From contig NZ_CP119327.1 in the NCBI RefSeq assembly GCF_022815905.2, positions 1,736,001 to 1,800,000 of the forward strand: 64,000 nt of DNA, written 5' to 3'. The stretch is from Staphylococcus sp. NRL 16/872 (GTDB lineage: Bacteria; Bacillota; Bacilli; Staphylococcales; Staphylococcaceae). The translations under genes were made by a program, and so were the position numbers. This document shows positions 30,893 to 43,289 of this stretch, piece after piece. The notes below the pieces were generated by a model. The model was given only the letters and a program-made list of their open reading frames with translations, did not search any database and was not told the origin of the DNA. Numbering within the stretch: position 1 is the stretch's first letter; each line of letters opens with the position of its first letter.

Positions 30893-32131
30893 TTATTTCA
30901 ATGCTTTATTTCCTATGTCGTGACGATAGAATAGATTATCGCTTTCTACTTTTTCCACGTTACTATAAGCTGCTTTTTGCGCTTCTTCAATTGTTGCCCC
31001 TTTTCCAACAGCTAATAAAACTCTGCCTCCTGAAGTAACGAAGGCATCATCTTCTTTACGTAAACCACTTACGAAATAATTTTCATTTAATTCGAATCCT
31101 GTTACTTTGGCACCTTTCTCATAGCTACTTGGATAGCCTTTAGATGCTAACATCACACCTACGACATAGTCATCTTGCCATTGGAAACGGATAGGTTCTT
31201 TACGGTCTAAAGCGACGATTTGAGCCATTAAATCACTTTCTAAACGACTTAATAATACTTGGGCTTCAGGATCGCCAAAACGCGCATTAAATTCTATGAC
31301 TTTAGGGCCTTCAGATGTTAAAATTGCTCCAATATAAAGCAATCCAAAGTACTCATACCCTTCTGCTTTCATCGCTTTCGCAATAGGTTGAGCAATTTCT
31401 TTATCCGTACGTTTTAGAACATCTTCAGAAATATGAGGGACTGGACAATACGCGCCCATGCCACCAGTATTTGGTCCTTCATCGTTATCATAAGCACGTT
31501 TATGATCTTGGGCGATACAGTCAAATGGTACTGCATAGTCGCCGTTGATAAAGGTCATTAATGAGAATTCTTCGCCTTCTAAAAATTGCTCAAATACAAC
31601 TTTGCCTTGTTCTTCTGGATATAGGGTTTTGACCGCTTCAATCGCATCTTCACGTGTTTCAGCGATAATGACGCCTTTACCAGCTGCCAAACCATCTTTT
31701 TTAGCTACAATTGGCAACTCGCATTGATTTACATAATCAAGCGCCTCAGTTTTAGAATTCACTTCTTTATAATCCGCAGTTGGAATATTGTATTTTTCCA
31801 TTAATTGCTTAGCAAATAATTTTGAACCTTCTATTTGTGCTGCTTCTTTATTCGGGCCAAACACTTTAACATTCGCTTGACACAATCGATCAGATAAACC
31901 ATCAATTAGCGGTTGTTCAGGACCGATAACTACCCATTCAACATTATTTTCCTTTACAAACTTTAAAATAGCTTTATGATCATTTTCAGCAATTTCAGTA
32001 TGTGTTTCTGCCATATGCTCCATAGCATCATTGCCTGGAATAGCAAATAACTGTTGAATCAATGGCGATTGATGTAATTTAGAAACTAAAGCGTGTTCAC
32101 GTCCACCTGCACCTATAACTAAAACATTCAT
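30893..32131 (-). CDS. purD: Phosphoribosylamine-glycine ligase
   Basis: A 412-residue ATP-grasp enzyme that joins glycine to phosphoribosylamine, the second step of purine synthesis. It starts [19 protein letters not shown], the GARS N-domain. The ATP-grasp region contains [15 protein letters not shown] (about 143-157) and the conserved [14 protein letters not shown] (about 286-299). It is the last gene of purEKCSQLFMNHD, 33 bases after purH. GGAGGG serves as ribosome site. Confidence 0.97.
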   Translation of the reverse strand: MNVLVIGAGGREHALVSKLHQSPLIQQLFAIPGNDAMEHMAETHTEIAENDHKAILKFVKENNVEWVVIGPEQPLIDGLSDRLCQANVKVFGPNKEAAQIEGSKLFAKQLMEKYNIPTADYKEVNSKTEALDYVNQCELPIVAKKDGLAAGKGVIIAETREDAIEAVKTLYPEEQGKVVFEQFLEGEEFSLMTFINGDYAVPFDCIAQDHKRAYDNDEGPNTGGMGAYCPVPHISEDVLKRTDKEIAQPIAKAMKAEGYEYFGLLYIGAILTSEGPKVIEFNARFGDPEAQVLLSRLESDLMAQIVALDRKEPIRFQWQDDYVVGVMLASKGYPSSYEKGAKVTGFELNENYFVSGLRKEDDAFVTSGGRVLLAVGKGATIEEAQKAAYSNVEKVESDNLFYRHDIGNKALK

Positions 32132-32164
32132 CTAACTAGTCCCTCCATCCCTTTCAATATTTTA

Positions 32165-33643
32165 TTAGTGTTTAAAGTGACGCATACCTGTCATTACCAT
32201 AGTAATGCCATATTTATTAGCCATATCGATTGAATCTTGGTCTTTAATTGAACCACCAGGTTGAATAATCGCTTTTATACCATGTTTAGCTGCGAGCTCC
32301 ACAGTATCATCCATTGGGAAGAATCCGTCAGAAATCAACGCAACGTTATCATTGATTTCAATTGCACGTTCTAAGGCTATTTTCGCAGAGCCTACACGAT
32401 TCATTTGTCCAGCGCCGATACCTACCGTTTGTTTCGCATTACTTAAGATAACCGCATTACTTTTTACAGATGGAATCACTTTCCAACCAAGTAACATTGC
32501 TTCCCATTGAGCATCTGTTGGTTTCGTTTCAGTCATTACTTTCATATCTTCTTTAGAAACTTCATAGTTATCTTTATCTTGAACTAAGTAACCGCCTGAC
32601 ACTGATACAAATTCCTCTTCTCTATTATCAATTGTCATATCAATTTCTAATAAACGGATATTTTTCTTTTTAGTTAAAATGTCTAACGCTTCATCAGTAA
32701 ATCTTGGTGCGATAACTACTTCTAAAAAGATAGCATGCAACGTTTCAGCGAGTTCAGCCGTTACCGTTCTGTTTATAGCAACGATGCCACCAAAGATAGA
32801 TTGATTATCCGCATCATACGCATTTTTGAATGCCTCTTCAATTGAGTTGCCTATACCCACGCCACAAGGATTCATATGTTTCACTGCTACAGCTGCTGGT
32901 TCATTAAATTTCTTCACTAAAGATAATGCTGAATCAGCATCTTTAATATTGTTGTAGCTTAATGCTTTACCGTGTAATTGCTTAGCACCTGCAATGGTAT
33001 GTTTGCTTGTAGATGTGCGAACAAAGCGTGCTGATTGTTGTGGATTCTCTCCATAACGTAATTGTTCGCTATCTCCCTTGAAGAAACTTACAATTGCATG
33101 GTCATACTCGTTTGTATGCGCAAATACTTTAATCATTAATTCTTTACGAAACGCTTCATCTAGGCGATCAGACTTAACTCGTTCAATCACTTCATTATAA
33201 TCTGCAGGATGCACGATTGTAGTCACGTGTTTAAAGTTTTTCGCTGCCGCACGTAACATTGTTGGACCGCCAATATCTATATTTTCAATGGCATCCGCTT
33301 CAGTTACATCTGGGTTTGACACTGTTTTTTGAAAAGGATATAAGTTTACGACTACCATATCGATTAAATCAATATGTTGTTCTGATAGTTGCTCAAGATG
33401 TTCAGGTTTGTCACGGTCGGCTAAAATTCCCCCATGTACCGCTGGATGTAACGTTTTAACGCGTCCGTCCATAATTTCAGGAAATTGAGTTAAATCAGAC
33501 ACAGATTTTACTGGCACAGAAGCTTCTTCAAGCGCACGTTTCGTACCACCAGTTGAATATAATTCGTAATCTAAGTCGCTTAATGCTTTAGCAAATTCTA
33601 CAATTCCACTTTTATTTGAAACACTTAAAATTGCTTTTTTCAT
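32165..33643 (-). CDS. purH: Bifunctional AICAR transformylase / IMP cyclohydrolase
   Basis: A 492-residue enzyme for the last two steps to IMP. The N-terminal MGS-like domain (about residues 1-190) is the cyclohydrolase, and the remainder is the formyltransferase that uses 10-formyl-THF, which FolD (encoded nearby) helps produce. The catalytic Lys-His pair is in [13 protein letters not shown] (about 252-264). It lies 15 bases after purN with a GGAGT ribosome site. Confidence 0.97.
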   Translation of the reverse strand: MKKAILSVSNKSGIVEFAKALSDLDYELYSTGGTKRALEEASVPVKSVSDLTQFPEIMDGRVKTLHPAVHGGILADRDKPEHLEQLSEQHIDLIDMVVVNLYPFQKTVSNPDVTEADAIENIDIGGPTMLRAAAKNFKHVTTIVHPADYNEVIERVKSDRLDEAFRKELMIKVFAHTNEYDHAIVSFFKGDSEQLRYGENPQQSARFVRTSTSKHTIAGAKQLHGKALSYNNIKDADSALSLVKKFNEPAAVAVKHMNPCGVGIGNSIEEAFKNAYDADNQSIFGGIVAINRTVTAELAETLHAIFLEVVIAPRFTDEALDILTKKKNIRLLEIDMTIDNREEEFVSVSGGYLVQDKDNYEVSKEDMKVMTETKPTDAQWEAMLLGWKVIPSVKSNAVILSNAKQTVGIGAGQMNRVGSAKIALERAIEINDNVALISDGFFPMDDTVELAAKHGIKAIIQPGGSIKDQDSIDMANKYGITMVMTGMRHFKH

Positions 33644-33658
33644 GATTTACTTAACTCC

Positions 33659-34225
33659 TTACTTGATGACCTTAGCAATAACGCTAGGATAAAGTTCATA
33701 CTCTAAATGTTTAACACGTTCTTCTAATGCTTCTTTAGTATCGTCCGGTTTAATATCACATTGTCTTTGTTCAATAATTTCTCCCGTATCCATGCCACTG
33801 TCAACATAATGGACAGTTGAGCCAGTCACATTATCACCACTATCGAACGCTTGTCCAATAGCATCTTTCCCCTTATATTTTGGCAATAATGATGGATGGA
33901 TATTTAATATTTTACCTTCGTAAGCGTCTAATAAATCAGGACCTATCAATCTCATATAACCTGCAAGAATAATCCATTCTACTTCTTCATGTTTTAATAG
34001 TTGAATCAAATGTTGCTCATATGCAGATTTAGATTCAAAATTTTTAGGTTCATTGATATGTGTCGCTACTTTTAGCTTATTTGCACGATCAATACAATAT
34101 GCATCGTGATGGTCTGTAAATAATGACGTAATCTCAATGTTGTTAAGTTCACCTTTGTCTACTTTTAATACGATATTTTCAAAGTTACTGCCTGAACCAG
34201 AAGCAAAGATAGCTACTTTAGTCAC
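33659..34225 (-). CDS. purN: Phosphoribosylglycinamide formyltransferase
   Basis: A 188-residue folate-dependent GART, which formylates GAR in the third step of the pathway. It starts with the phosphate-binding [12 protein letters not shown] (about residues 7-18). The catalytic His lies in [14 protein letters not shown] (about 104-117) and the Asp in [10 protein letters not shown] (about 139-148). The start overlaps the purM stop by 4 bases. The folate-dependent form is used, and no PurT is seen here. Confidence 0.96.
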   Translation of the reverse strand: MTKVAIFASGSGSNFENIVLKVDKGELNNIEITSLFTDHHDAYCIDRANKLKVATHINEPKNFESKSAYEQHLIQLLKHEEVEWIILAGYMRLIGPDLLDAYEGKILNIHPSLLPKYKGKDAIGQAFDSGDNVTGSTVHYVDSGMDTGEIIEQRQCDIKPDDTKEALEERVKHLEYELYPSVIAKVIK

Positions 34226-35256
34226 GCCTCTACCCCCTCTAAATAGATAGGCGTATCTTTATCTGTAATAATTTCACCAATTTCATATGCTGAAATGCCT
34301 TCATTATTTAATATTTCAATCGCTTTTTTAGCTTCTTCTTTATCCACAATAACCGTATAACCTATTCCCATATTAAATACGTTATACATTTCTTGAGTTT
34401 CAATTTGAGCCTGTTGTTGTAACCATTCAAATACTTTAGGCGTTGGGAATGATTGAGTATCAATCTTCGCTGCTAAGCCTTTAGGTAAGCCACGTGGGAT
34501 GTTTTCGTAAAAACCGCCACCTGTGATATGATTCATGCCTTTTATTTGGACAGCCTTTTTCAGAGCAAGAATAGGCTTAACATATAACTGTGTGGGCGCT
34601 AAGAACGTATCTAGATACGTACGTCCATCGAATTCATCATTTAAATTAATACCTGATTCTTTAATTAATTTACGGACTAAACTATAACCGTTTGAATGAA
34701 TACCGTTTGAGGCAAGACCAATGATAGCTTGACCTTCTTGAATCGCTGAGCCATCAATGTAGTCTTCTTTCTCAACTGCACCTACCGCAAAACCTGCAAG
34801 ATCATATTCACCCTCATGGTACATTTCGCCCATTTCTGCAGTTTCACCACCGATTAAAGCGGTATTAGTTTCTTCACAACCGTCACTTACGCCTTTAACG
34901 ATTTGTTCAATCACTTCTGGCACCACTTTATTTGTAGCAATATAATCTAAGAAATAAAGTGGTTCAGCACCTGTAGTTAAAATGTCATTCACGCACATTG
35001 CTACGGCATCGATGCCAATGGTATCGTGTTTGTCATTATCAATTGCTAGCTTTAATTTAGTGCCTACACCATCCGTGCCAGAGACGAGAACGGGTGCTTT
35101 CATATTTAATTGTGATAAGTCGAATGTTGCACCAAATCCTCCTAGACCGCCAAACACTTCTTTACGCATCGTACGTTGGACGTGACTCGACATTCTTTCA
35201 ACTGCTTCATAACCTGCGTGAATATCAACACCTGATTGTTCATAAGCTTTAGACAT
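34222..35256 (-). CDS. purM: Phosphoribosylformylglycinamidine cyclo-ligase (AIR synthetase)
   Basis: A 344-residue ATP-dependent cyclase producing [15 protein letters not shown] (about residues 38-49) and [16 protein letters not shown] (about 60-75) are family hallmarks, and [13 protein letters not shown] marks the C-terminal domain. The frame extends 7 codons upstream (MIERVIS), but AGAGGG before the second Met and the known N-terminus MSKAYEQSG place the start at 35256. This overlaps the purF end by 8 bases and overlaps purN downstream. Confidence 0.95.
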   Translation of the reverse strand: MSKAYEQSGVDIHAGYEAVERMSSHVQRTMRKEVFGGLGGFGATFDLSQLNMKAPVLVSGTDGVGTKLKLAIDNDKHDTIGIDAVAMCVNDILTTGAEPLYFLDYIATNKVVPEVIEQIVKGVSDGCEETNTALIGGETAEMGEMYHEGEYDLAGFAVGAVEKEDYIDGSAIQEGQAIIGLASNGIHSNGYSLVRKLIKESGINLNDEFDGRTYLDTFLAPTQLYVKPILALKKAVQIKGMNHITGGGFYENIPRGLPKGLAAKIDTQSFPTPKVFEWLQQQAQIETQEMYNVFNMGIGYTVIVDKEEAKKAIEILNNEGISAYEIGEIITDKDTPIYLEGVEA

Positions 35257-36733
35257 GGATATTACCCTCTCTATCAAAGTAGTGTTTATGATTGTTAATA
35301 TAATCCTTTTGACGTTGACTCAAGTTTTTATAATAATTCTCTTCGTAATCGAAAAGACCTGCCGGATAGTCGCCCGTGAAGCTTTCTACACATAAGCCGT
35401 GATATGGCGCATCGTAATCTAAACCAATCGATTCAATTAACCCCTCAACGCTTAAATATGCTAATGAATCTGCGCCAATATATTCACAAATTTCTTCTGG
35501 TGATTTACTAGCTGAAATCAATTCAGCCGTTGTTGAGACATCAATACCATAGAAACTTGGGAACATAAATTCTGGAGAGGCTATACGTACGTGAACTTCT
35601 TTTGCACCTGAATCTTTCAACATTCTCACAATGCGTTTACTTGTCGTTCCTCGCACAATAGAATCATCAACCAAGACAATACTTTTTCCTTCAACAATAT
35701 CTTTAACAGCAGATAATTTTACGCGAACACCTTGCTCTCTTAATTCTTGAGTGGGTTGAATAAATGTACGTGCCACATATTGGTTTTTTACTAAGCCCAT
35801 TTCATATGGCAAGTTGCTTTCTTCAGCATACCCACTTGCGGCTGATAGTGATGAATTAGGTACACCAATGACCATATCAGCATTAGCTGGACTTTCTTGA
35901 GCTAATTTTTTACCAGACGCTTTACGTACAGCGTGAACATTTTTCCCAGCAATCGTAGAATCCGGACGTGCAAAGTAGATGTATTCCATCGCTGAAATTG
36001 CAGTATTCGTATGACTTGTATAAGATTTTACTTCAATACCATCTTTGTTAATTACGACGTATTCACCGGCGTGAATATCTTGAACAAATTCAGCACCTAA
36101 TACATCAATCGCACATGTTTCACTTGCTAAAATATATGTTCCATCTTGCATTTTACCGACTACAAGCGGACGGATGGCATTAGGATCAACTGCCCCATAT
36201 AGTGCGTCTTTAGTTAAAATCGCAAAAGTGAAACCACCTTTAATTTGACGTAAACTTTCTTTTAAAGCTTCTTCAAAAGTTGGTGCTTTACTACGACGAA
36301 TTAAATGCATGATCACTTCAGTATCAGATGATGAATGGAAAATAGCCCCATGTTTTTCTAAATACTGACGAAGCGCTTGCGCGTTAATTAAGTTACCATT
36401 GTGACAAATCGCTACGCTCATATCGTAGAAGTGGTAAAGGAATGGCTGAATATTTTCAATACCTTTATTACCAGAAGTAGCATAGCGCACATGACCAATA
36501 GCGTTATGTCCTTCTTTAAGATTCTTCATTTGAGGCGCTTTAATCGCTTCAGTTAATAAACCTAAACCACGTTCGCCTTTTAATGTTTCACCATCTGAAA
36601 CAACAATACCTGCACCTTCTTGACCACGATGTTGTAAACTATGAAGTCCCATATAAGTTAATTGGGCTGCTTCAGAATGATTCCATATTCCGAATACTCC
36701 ACACTCTTCGTTTAATCCACTGTAGTTAAACAT
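35249..36733 (-). CDS. purF: Amidophosphoribosyltransferase
   Basis: A 494-residue glutamine-dependent enzyme for the first committed purine step. The first ~10 residues form a propeptide removed to expose catalytic Cys11 ([12 protein letters not shown]). The glutaminase part contains HVRYATSG and ICHNGNL, and the PRPP-binding motif [12 protein letters not shown] is near residue 350. A longer frame beginning MGRSHRK exists, but the AAGGAG ribosome site fits the Met at 36733. The 5' end overlaps purL by 22 bases. Confidence 0.96.
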   Translation of the reverse strand: MFNYSGLNEECGVFGIWNHSEAAQLTYMGLHSLQHRGQEGAGIVVSDGETLKGERGLGLLTEAIKAPQMKNLKEGHNAIGHVRYATSGNKGIENIQPFLYHFYDMSVAICHNGNLINAQALRQYLEKHGAIFHSSSDTEVIMHLIRRSKAPTFEEALKESLRQIKGGFTFAILTKDALYGAVDPNAIRPLVVGKMQDGTYILASETCAIDVLGAEFVQDIHAGEYVVINKDGIEVKSYTSHTNTAISAMEYIYFARPDSTIAGKNVHAVRKASGKKLAQESPANADMVIGVPNSSLSAASGYAEESNLPYEMGLVKNQYVARTFIQPTQELREQGVRVKLSAVKDIVEGKSIVLVDDSIVRGTTSKRIVRMLKDSGAKEVHVRIASPEFMFPSFYGIDVSTTAELISASKSPEEICEYIGADSLAYLSVEGLIESIGLDYDAPYHGLCVESFTGDYPAGLFDYEENYYKNLSQRQKDYINNHKHYFDREGNIHV

Positions 36734-38901
36734 TTTTCGATGGCTCCTTCCCAATTTTCTTTGATATCTGAGACTTTTTCTACAATAGTAGTTTGAGCAT
36801 TTGAAACATTAAATTCATCTACATCTGTTAATTCACCGATTTCAACAGCATTGTCGATATCCAGTGTTTGACCTTCTTTTACTGCAATCACGTAGCGACC
36901 TTGTGTTTCACTAAATAACTGCGCATCTGTAAGATCTACATGAGCCGATAAACCAAGACTATGATAAGCACTAATACGTGCTAACGTAATTAATAAACCG
37001 CCTTTACCAACTGTTTGTACATGAGAAGCGACACCATTTCTAATTGCTGTTTTAACCGCTTCTCCTTTTGCCACTTCATCACTTAAATCGATAGCTTCAA
37101 ATTCGTGATTAACTTTGCCGTATAATAACTTTTCAATTTGACTGCCGCCGAAATCGTCTTTAGTTTCTCCAACAAGATATAATTTGTGTCCAGCTTTAGG
37201 ATGGAAGTCGTTTAAATAATCAATATCTTCAATTAGACCTACCATACCTACTACAGGCGTTGGGAAAATAGATGTACCACGTGTTTCGTTATATAATGAA
37301 ACGTTACCAGAAACGACAGGTGTTTTTAGCACTTCACATGCTTCTGCCATCCCTTTAGTAGAATCAATTAATTGTTGGTAGATTTCTTTCTTTTCAGGTG
37401 AACCATAGTTTAAGCAATCTGTTATAGCTAATGGTGTTGCCCCAACAGCGATTAAGTTACGATATGCTTCTGCTACAACCATTTTTCCACCTTCATAAGG
37501 TTGGTTAAAGACATATCTTGCTTCACCATCAATTGTAGAAGCAACAGCTTTATTTGTGCCTTCTACACGTACAACTGAAGATTGTAAGCCTGGTTTAATA
37601 ATTGTATTCGCACCAACTTGTTGATCATATTGTTCGTATAGATAATGTTTTGAAGCGATTGTTGGGTGCGTTAATAGTTTTTCAAATACATCTTGAGCAT
37701 CGATAGCACTATAATCATTTTTAGATGTATTATATTCTTTTTCTTCACCTTCTAAAATGTAAACAGGCGCTTCATCAGCTAACGATTGAACCGGAATATC
37801 TGCATAGACCTCATCTTCGTATTTAAGAACGAAGCGGTCAGTGTTTGTTACTTCACCAATGATTGCGCTATCAAGTTCATGTTTATCGAATAAGTCTAGG
37901 AATTTTTGTTCTGTGCCTTTTTCAACTACTAATAACATTCTCTCTTGCGTTTCTGAAAGCATCATTTCATACGGTGAAATACCAGGTTCGCGAGTTGGCA
38001 CTTTATCCAAGTGTAATTCCAAACCGCTTCCGCCTTTCGCTGCCATTTCAGATGAAGAAGACGTTAAACCAGCAGCACCCATATCTTGAATACCGACTAA
38101 TTCGTCAAATGTAATAGCTTCTAATGTCGCTTCCATTAACTTTTTACCAACAAATGGATCACCAATTTGGACTGATGGACGTTTACTTTCACTTTCTTCA
38201 GTTAACTCTTCTGATGCAAAAGTAGCCCCGTGAATACCGTCACGTCCTGTTTTCAAACCTACATAAATGACTGAGTTACCTTCACCTTTAGCAGTCCCTT
38301 TTTGAACCATGTCGTGGTCAATGACACCTACACACATAGCGTTAACTAATGGGTTACCATCGTAACGATCGTCAAACTCAATTTCACCAGCAGTTGTTGG
38401 AATACCAATACAATTACCATAACCACCGATACCACGAACCACACCTTTAAGTAAGCGTTGATTTTGTTTTACTGATAGTTCACCAAAACGTAAGCTATTT
38501 AATAAATTAATTGGTCTAGCGCCGATAGAAACGATGTCTCTAATAATACCGCCTACACCAGTTGCTGCGCCTTGATACGGTTCAATTGCAGAAGGATGGT
38601 TATGAGATTCTACTTTAAATACAACAGCTTGATTATCACCAATATCAACTACCCCAGCGCCTTCACCTGGTCCCATTAATACATGTTCACCAGTTGTTGG
38701 GAATTGCTTTAAGAATGGCTTAGAGTGTTTGTAAGAACAATGTTCACTCCACATTACAGAGAAGATACCGACTTCAGTAAAGTTAGGTTCTCTGCCCAAA
38801 ATTTCACACACTTTATCATATTCTGCATCACTTAAACCCATGTCTTGATAGACTTTTTCAAGTTTAATTTCTTCAATACTTGGTTCGATAAACTTAGACA
38901 T
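36712..38901 (-). CDS. purL: FGAM synthase subunit PurL (small type)
   Basis: A 729-residue synthetase subunit of the PurSLQ complex. The ATP and FGAR domains carry [20 protein letters not shown] (about residues 93-112) and [15 protein letters not shown] (about 269-283). It lacks a glutaminase domain, which is supplied by PurQ with PurS as scaffold; that is the Gram-positive arrangement. Its start overlaps purQ by 8 bases, with GGAGGG as ribosome site. Length is normal for the small form. Confidence 0.97.
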   Translation of the reverse strand: MSKFIEPSIEEIKLEKVYQDMGLSDAEYDKVCEILGREPNFTEVGIFSVMWSEHCSYKHSKPFLKQFPTTGEHVLMGPGEGAGVVDIGDNQAVVFKVESHNHPSAIEPYQGAATGVGGIIRDIVSIGARPINLLNSLRFGELSVKQNQRLLKGVVRGIGGYGNCIGIPTTAGEIEFDDRYDGNPLVNAMCVGVIDHDMVQKGTAKGEGNSVIYVGLKTGRDGIHGATFASEELTEESESKRPSVQIGDPFVGKKLMEATLEAITFDELVGIQDMGAAGLTSSSSEMAAKGGSGLELHLDKVPTREPGISPYEMMLSETQERMLLVVEKGTEQKFLDLFDKHELDSAIIGEVTNTDRFVLKYEDEVYADIPVQSLADEAPVYILEGEEKEYNTSKNDYSAIDAQDVFEKLLTHPTIASKHYLYEQYDQQVGANTIIKPGLQSSVVRVEGTNKAVASTIDGEARYVFNQPYEGGKMVVAEAYRNLIAVGATPLAITDCLNYGSPEKKEIYQQLIDSTKGMAEACEVLKTPVVSGNVSLYNETRGTSIFPTPVVGMVGLIEDIDYLNDFHPKAGHKLYLVGETKDDFGGSQIEKLLYGKVNHEFEAIDLSDEVAKGEAVKTAIRNGVASHVQTVGKGGLLITLARISAYHSLGLSAHVDLTDAQLFSETQGRYVIAVKEGQTLDIDNAVEIGELTDVDEFNVSNAQTTIVEKVSDIKENWEGAIEKCLTTVD

Positions 38902-39565
38902 TTTGTTCCCTCCAACTATTAACCATTGCTTCGAATAATTTCACACCGCTATCAGTGCCAAGAATTGTTTCAAGTGCTCGTTCTGGATGTGGCATCATTC
39001 CACATACATTACCTCGCTTATTAACAATACCCGCAATATGCTCATGAGAGCCGTTTGGATTATCTTCATAAGTTAAGATAATTTGATTATTTTCAACTAA
39101 TTCTTCATACATTTCATCTGTACAATAATAATGACCTTCACCATGTGCTACTGGATAAACTACAATTTCATTTTCACCATAAAGATTAGTGAATGAAGTT
39201 TGATTATTAGCAATTTTCAGTTTTTCATTTCTGCTAATAAATAAATGAGAATCATTATGTAGTAATGCGCCAGGTAATAGACCTATTTCCGTTAAAATTT
39301 GGAATCCATTGCAAACACCTAATACAGGTTTACCTTCTTCAGCGAAACGTTTCACTTCATCAATAATCGGCGCTACGCTTGCCATTGCACCTGAACGAAG
39401 ATAGTCACCGAAAGAGAAACCACCTGGAATGAGTACCCCATCAAAACCTTCTAATGATGTTTCTCGATAGTCAACATATTCTGCTTCAGCGCCTGACTTA
39501 ATTGCTGCATTGTACATGTCTCTATCACAATTTGAACCTGGAAATACGAGAACTGCAAACTTCAT
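38894..39565 (-). CDS. purQ: FGAM synthase glutaminase subunit PurQ
   Basis: A 223-residue class I glutamine amidotransferase that feeds ammonia to PurL. The nucleophile is in [11 protein letters not shown] (about residues 82-92), and the His/Glu pair is in [10 protein letters not shown] (about 194-203). A longer frame (MKRRMHK) exists, but AAGGAG in the end of purS and the family N-terminus [12 protein letters not shown] set the start at 39565, one base after the purS stop. Confidence 0.96.
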   Translation of the reverse strand: MKFAVLVFPGSNCDRDMYNAAIKSGAEAEYVDYRETSLEGFDGVLIPGGFSFGDYLRSGAMASVAPIIDEVKRFAEEGKPVLGVCNGFQILTEIGLLPGALLHNDSHLFISRNEKLKIANNQTSFTNLYGENEIVVYPVAHGEGHYYCTDEMYEELVENNQIILTYEDNPNGSHEHIAGIVNKRGNVCGMMPHPERALETILGTDSGVKLFEAMVNSWREQNV

Positions 39566-39566
39566 C

Positions 39567-39827
39567 TTATGCATTCTCCTTTTCATCTACAATTTTGTAG
39601 CTATATTCTTCAATAACTGTATTCGCAAATAATTTTTCACTTAACGTTGTGATAATATTATCCACCGCTTCATCTGTAGCTTCATCAACAGTCATATATA
39701 ATACTTTACCTACACGAATGTCATTTACTTGTTTATACCCTAAATCATGTACTGCTCGATTTAAGGCTTGTCCTTGCGTATCTAATACCTGTGGTTGTAG
39801 TGTGATGTGAAGTTCAATCGTTTTCAT
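39567..39827 (-). CDS. purS: FGAM synthase subunit PurS
   Basis: An 86-residue subunit that bridges PurL and PurQ. The core [17 protein letters not shown] (about residues 15-31) and the C-terminal [11 protein letters not shown] are typical. Its ATG shares one base with the purC stop, and it ends one base before purQ. The gene is short but essential for ammonia channelling in this complex type. Confidence 0.95.
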   Translation of the reverse strand: MKTIELHITLQPQVLDTQGQALNRAVHDLGYKQVNDIRVGKVLYMTVDEATDEAVDNIITTLSEKLFANTVIEEYSYKIVDEKENA

Positions 39828-40531
39828 TATTTAAGTTCCTCCAATTTATTTAAAAATGTTTGGTATGTGTCAATAAGTGAACCAGTGTCATTTCTGTAAA
39901 CGTCTTTATCAAAGTTAGTATCTGAATCTTTATCCCAAATACGGCAAGTATCAGGAGAAATTTCATCAGCTAATAAAATCTTGCCATCTTGTGTTCTGCC
40001 AAATTCAACTTTAAAATCTACCAAACGTAAATTCATTTCATCCATCAGTTGAATTAGCACACGATTGATATCTTTTGCCATCGTTTTTAATGTTTCTATT
40101 TCTTCATCATTAGCAATATTAAGAAGTTTAACGTGATCATCTGTAATAAGTGGATCATTTAAATCATCATTTTTGTAAAAAAATTCTACCAATGGTGCTT
40201 CAAATTGATGCCCCTTTTCAAAACCTAAACGTTTTGTAATAGAACCAGTTGCGATATTACGAACCACTACTTCTAGTGGAATAATTTTGACTTCTTTGAC
40301 TAATTGTTCTGTCTCGGATAGTTGTTTAATAAAATGACTCTTAATTCCTTTTTGATTTAAATAATCAAAGATAATTGAAGTAATTTTATTATTTAAACGC
40401 CCTTTACCTTCCATAGTGTCTTTTTTCGCGCCATTTCCAGCTGTAACTTCGTCTTTATATTCCACTCTTAATTGATGCGGTGTGTCAGTAGAAAAAATTC
40501 TTTTTGCTTTACCTTCATATAATAGAGACAT
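39827..40531 (-). CDS. purC: SAICAR synthetase
   Basis: A 234-residue ligase that adds aspartate to CAIR. It begins [13 protein letters not shown], the standard start, and contains [10 protein letters not shown] (about residues 86-95) and [20 protein letters not shown] (about 172-191) plus SPDTCRIWD. The gene starts 3 bases after the purK stop and shares a base with purS. Ordinary length. Confidence 0.97.
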   Translation of the reverse strand: MSLLYEGKAKRIFSTDTPHQLRVEYKDEVTAGNGAKKDTMEGKGRLNNKITSIIFDYLNQKGIKSHFIKQLSETEQLVKEVKIIPLEVVVRNIATGSITKRLGFEKGHQFEAPLVEFFYKNDDLNDPLITDDHVKLLNIANDEEIETLKTMAKDINRVLIQLMDEMNLRLVDFKVEFGRTQDGKILLADEISPDTCRIWDKDSDTNFDKDVYRNDTGSLIDTYQTFLNKLEELK

Positions 40532-40534
40532 GAA

Positions 40535-41659
40535 TTATTCTCTCCCTTCAAATTCCTTGAGCATTTTAGCTTCTGTATCATCAATATCATCAGTCAAAAT
40601 AGTCATATGGCCCATTTTACGGTCAGGTTTACGTTCAGATTTGCCATAAATATGAATATGCCATTCAGGATGGTCACTAAATTTATCCTCTAGCAAGTCT
40701 AAATCGCGACCTAGCAAATTCATCATGACGGCAGGTTTCAATATTTCAACTGAGTTTGGAAGTGTTTGTCCTGTAACTGCTAAGATATGTGTATCAAATT
40801 GTGAATAATCACAAGCTTCGATTGAATAATGTCCGGAATTATGAGGACGTGGTGCAATTTCATTTACAAATAAGTGATTATCTTTATCTATAAAGAATTC
40901 AACCGTAAATGTTCCAACGAAATGTATTGCTTCAATAATTTTATTTACTTCATCTCTTGCTTCTTGTTCTTTATCGCTTCTCGCTGGCACGATAGTTTTA
41001 AATAGTATTTGATTGCGGTGTTCGTTTTCTTGTAATGGGAAATAAGTGATTTGCTTTTGATTACCAATGGTTACTGTTAAAGAAACTTCAAGTGCTAAAT
41101 CTAAATATTGTTCCGCTACACATTCTTGATTAGAAATAAGTGCTTTAGCTTCTTCAATATTTGTTTCATCTTTAACTAGTATTTGTCCTTTACCATCATA
41201 ACCACCAAAGCGTGTTTTCAGAATGAAAGGATAGCCTAATTCATTTATAGCCGTTTGGAGGTCATCATTACTTTGAACAGACAAGAATGGAACAATTTTA
41301 GAACCAGCTTGCTCTAATGTTTGTTTTTCAGTTAATCTGTCTTGTAATAATTGAATGGCTTGATAACCTTGAGGAATATTAAATTGTTTAGTTAGGTGTT
41401 GAAGTTGGTCGGCCGAAATATTTTCAAATTCATAAGTAATCACGTCAGTTTTTCGACCTAACTCTTGTAATGCTTGTTCATCATCATAAGCGGCATTAAT
41501 AAATTCATGCGCCACTGGTCTACATGGACTATCGGCATTAGGATCTAAACATACGACTTTAAATCCCATCTTTTGAGCAGATTGTGCCATCATTTTGCCC
41601 AGCTGTCCTCCGCCGATAATACCAATCGTGTCACCAAACTTTAATTTATTGAAGTTCAT
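40535..41659 (-). CDS. purK: 5-(carboxyamino)imidazole ribonucleotide synthase
   Basis: A 374-residue ATP-grasp enzyme that carboxylates AIR to N5-CAIR for PurE. The N-terminal [16 protein letters not shown] (about residues 13-28) and [18 protein letters not shown] (about 267-284) are family hallmarks. An upstream in-frame start adds 4 residues, but the TAGGTGAG ribosome site and the family N-terminus MNFNKLKFG favour the ATG at 41659. It overlaps purE by 14 bases. Confidence 0.95.
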   Translation of the reverse strand: MNFNKLKFGDTIGIIGGGQLGKMMAQSAQKMGFKVVCLDPNADSPCRPVAHEFINAAYDDEQALQELGRKTDVITYEFENISADQLQHLTKQFNIPQGYQAIQLLQDRLTEKQTLEQAGSKIVPFLSVQSNDDLQTAINELGYPFILKTRFGGYDGKGQILVKDETNIEEAKALISNQECVAEQYLDLALEVSLTVTIGNQKQITYFPLQENEHRNQILFKTIVPARSDKEQEARDEVNKIIEAIHFVGTFTVEFFIDKDNHLFVNEIAPRPHNSGHYSIEACDYSQFDTHILAVTGQTLPNSVEILKPAVMMNLLGRDLDLLEDKFSDHPEWHIHIYGKSERKPDRKMGHMTILTDDIDDTEAKMLKEFEGRE

Positions 41660-42128
41660 TTTGCATCTCACCTACTTTATCTACAAGTGATTGTTCATAA
41701 TTTTCTAAATTTTTACGAACACTTTCATTACCAATACTTAAAATTCTCGCCGCTAAAATTCCGGCATTCTTTGCACCAGCTGTACCAATGGCTGTAGTTG
41801 CAACAGGAATACCACCAGGCATTTGTACTATTGATAATAATGAATCTAAACCTTTTAAACTTTTAGACTCGATAGGAACTCCAATAACCGGTAATGTCGT
41901 CATCGATGCTACCATCCCAGGTAAATGTGCTGCTCCGCCTGCACCAGCGATGATAATGTCATAACCATCTGTTCTCGCTTGACTTGCAAAATCGAACATT
42001 AACTTTGGCGTACGATGTGCAGATACTACTTTTTTATCGTACGGAATTTCAAATTTCTCTAACATTGCGCAACTTTCTTGCATAATCTTCCAGTCTGAGG
42101 AACTACCCATAATGACTGCTACTTTCAC
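41646..42128 (-). CDS. purE: N5-CAIR mutase
   Basis: A 160-residue class I PurE that converts N5-CAIR to [13 protein letters not shown] (about residues 8-16), SAHRTP (about 39-44) and the Gly/Ala-rich [14 protein letters not shown] (about 66-79) are the active-site segments. An open frame extends 23 codons upstream, but AAAGGG at proper distance and the known family start mark the GTG at 42126-42128. First gene of the purine operon. Confidence 0.93.
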   Translation of the reverse strand: MKVAVIMGSSSDWKIMQESCAMLEKFEIPYDKKVVSAHRTPKLMFDFASQARTDGYDIIIAGAGGAAHLPGMVASMTTLPVIGVPIESKSLKGLDSLLSIVQMPGGIPVATTAIGTAGAKNAGILAARILSIGNESVRKNLENYEQSLVDKVGEMQNELQ

Positions 42129-42187
42129 TTTGTACACCCTTTCAAAAGTTTGAAATTTAGATACGATTAGTTGTATATTACAGATAT

Positions 42188-42232
42188 AGCATAACAATCA
42201 TTACATGCTTTTTCAATTAAAAATCGAACTTT
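42188..42232 (-). promoter_or_regulatory. purE promoter with PurR-type box
   Basis: On the minus strand, TTGAAA (-35, 42211-42216) and TATGCT (-10, 42188-42193) are 17 bp apart. Just upstream, the + strand carries AAAATCGAACTTT at 42220-42232, matching 12 of 13 positions of the Bacillus PurBox AWWWCCGAACWWT. PurR repression relieved by PRPP is inferred. Confidence 0.65.
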
Positions 42233-42339
42233 ATCGATAATTTTTAATTTAATTTACGTCTTTTGCCAAAAATTTGACGTAACTAGAGCTTGAAAGTTAA
42301 GCTATAATTATGAGTTAAACAAACAAGGAGGAATTTTTT

Positions 42340-43197
42340 GTGGTTGCAAAAATTTTAGATGGGAAACAAATTTCTAAGGACTACAGACAGGGATTACAAG
42401 ATCAAGTAGAAGCTTTAAAAGAAAAAGGCTATACTCCTAAATTATCTGTTATCTTAGTGGGAAACGATGGCGCTAGTCAAAGTTACGTTAATTCTAAAAA
42501 GAAAGCTGCTGAAAAAATTGGCATGATTTCTGAAATTGTTCATTTAGACGAAGATACTTCAGAGGAAGATGTATTAAAAGAATTAGATCGTTTAAACAAT
42601 GATGATTCAGTAAGTGGTATCTTAGTTCAAGTTCCACTTCCTAAACAAGTAAGTGAACAAAAAATCTTAGAATCAATTAATCCTGATAAAGACGTTGATG
42701 GCTTCCATCCTTCAAATATCGGTAAACTATACATTGACGAGCAAACATTTGTACCTTGTACACCTCTAGGTATTATGGAAATCTTAAAACATGCTGATAT
42801 CGATTTAGAAGGTAAAAATGCCGTTGTTATTGGTCGTAGCCACATTGTTGGTCAACCAGTTTCTAAATTATTATTACAAGCTAATGCGACTGTAACTATT
42901 TTACATTCACGTACTAAAGATATGCAAAGTCATTTAAAAGATGCTGATGTTATCGTAAGTGCAGTTGGTAAACCTGGTCTTGTAACTAAAGATGACGTCA
43001 AAGAAGGCGCTATTATTGTCGATGTAGGTAATACACCAGATGAAAACGGTAAATTAAAAGGTGACGTTGAATTTGACGAAGTTAAAGAAGTAGCTGGCGC
43101 AATTACTCCTGTTCCAGGTGGCGTTGGTCCTTTAACAATCACTATGGTACTAAACAATACTTTATTAGCTGAAAAAATGCGTCGTGGCATTGAATAA
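42340..43197 (+). CDS. folD: Methylene-THF dehydrogenase / methenyl-THF cyclohydrolase
   Basis: A 285-residue bifunctional enzyme that makes 10-formyl-THF precursors for PurN, PurH and initiator tRNA formylation. The catalytic Lys lies in [13 protein letters not shown] (about residues 50-62). [12 protein letters not shown], the Rossmann motif [16 protein letters not shown] (about 165-180) and [17 protein letters not shown] are all present. The start is GTG with AAGGAGG 8 bases before it. It is divergent from the pur operon across 211 bases holding a PurBox, so co-control by PurR is plausible. Confidence 0.96.
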   Translation: MVAKILDGKQISKDYRQGLQDQVEALKEKGYTPKLSVILVGNDGASQSYVNSKKKAAEKIGMISEIVHLDEDTSEEDVLKELDRLNNDDSVSGILVQVPLPKQVSEQKILESINPDKDVDGFHPSNIGKLYIDEQTFVPCTPLGIMEILKHADIDLEGKNAVVIGRSHIVGQPVSKLLLQANATVTILHSRTKDMQSHLKDADVIVSAVGKPGLVTKDDVKEGAIIVDVGNTPDENGKLKGDVEFDEVKEVAGAITPVPGGVGPLTITMVLNNTLLAEKMRRGIE

Positions 43198-43229
43198 TTC
43201 TATCGATTGTAAATGTAATTGATTATTAA

Positions 43230-43274
43230 AAAAAGGGATCATAAGCGAATTTGTATCGCTTATGATCCCTTTAA
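43230..43274. terminator. Bidirectional terminator, folD / hmp
   Basis: AAAGGGATCATAAGCGA (43232-43248) pairs perfectly with TCGCTTATGATCCCTTT (43256-43272) between the convergent genes. Confidence 0.92.
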
Positions 43275-43289
43275 TATTTGGTTTAGTTA

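Noticed and set aside
30844..31038. Short + strand open frame after ykoC
   Set aside because: It lies over the terminator and antisense to purD, with no ribosome site.
42274..42308. TTGACG with TATAAT as the folD promoter
   Set aside because: The spacing is 23 bp, too long for SigA. The TATAAT may be used with a weak -35, but I could not fix one.
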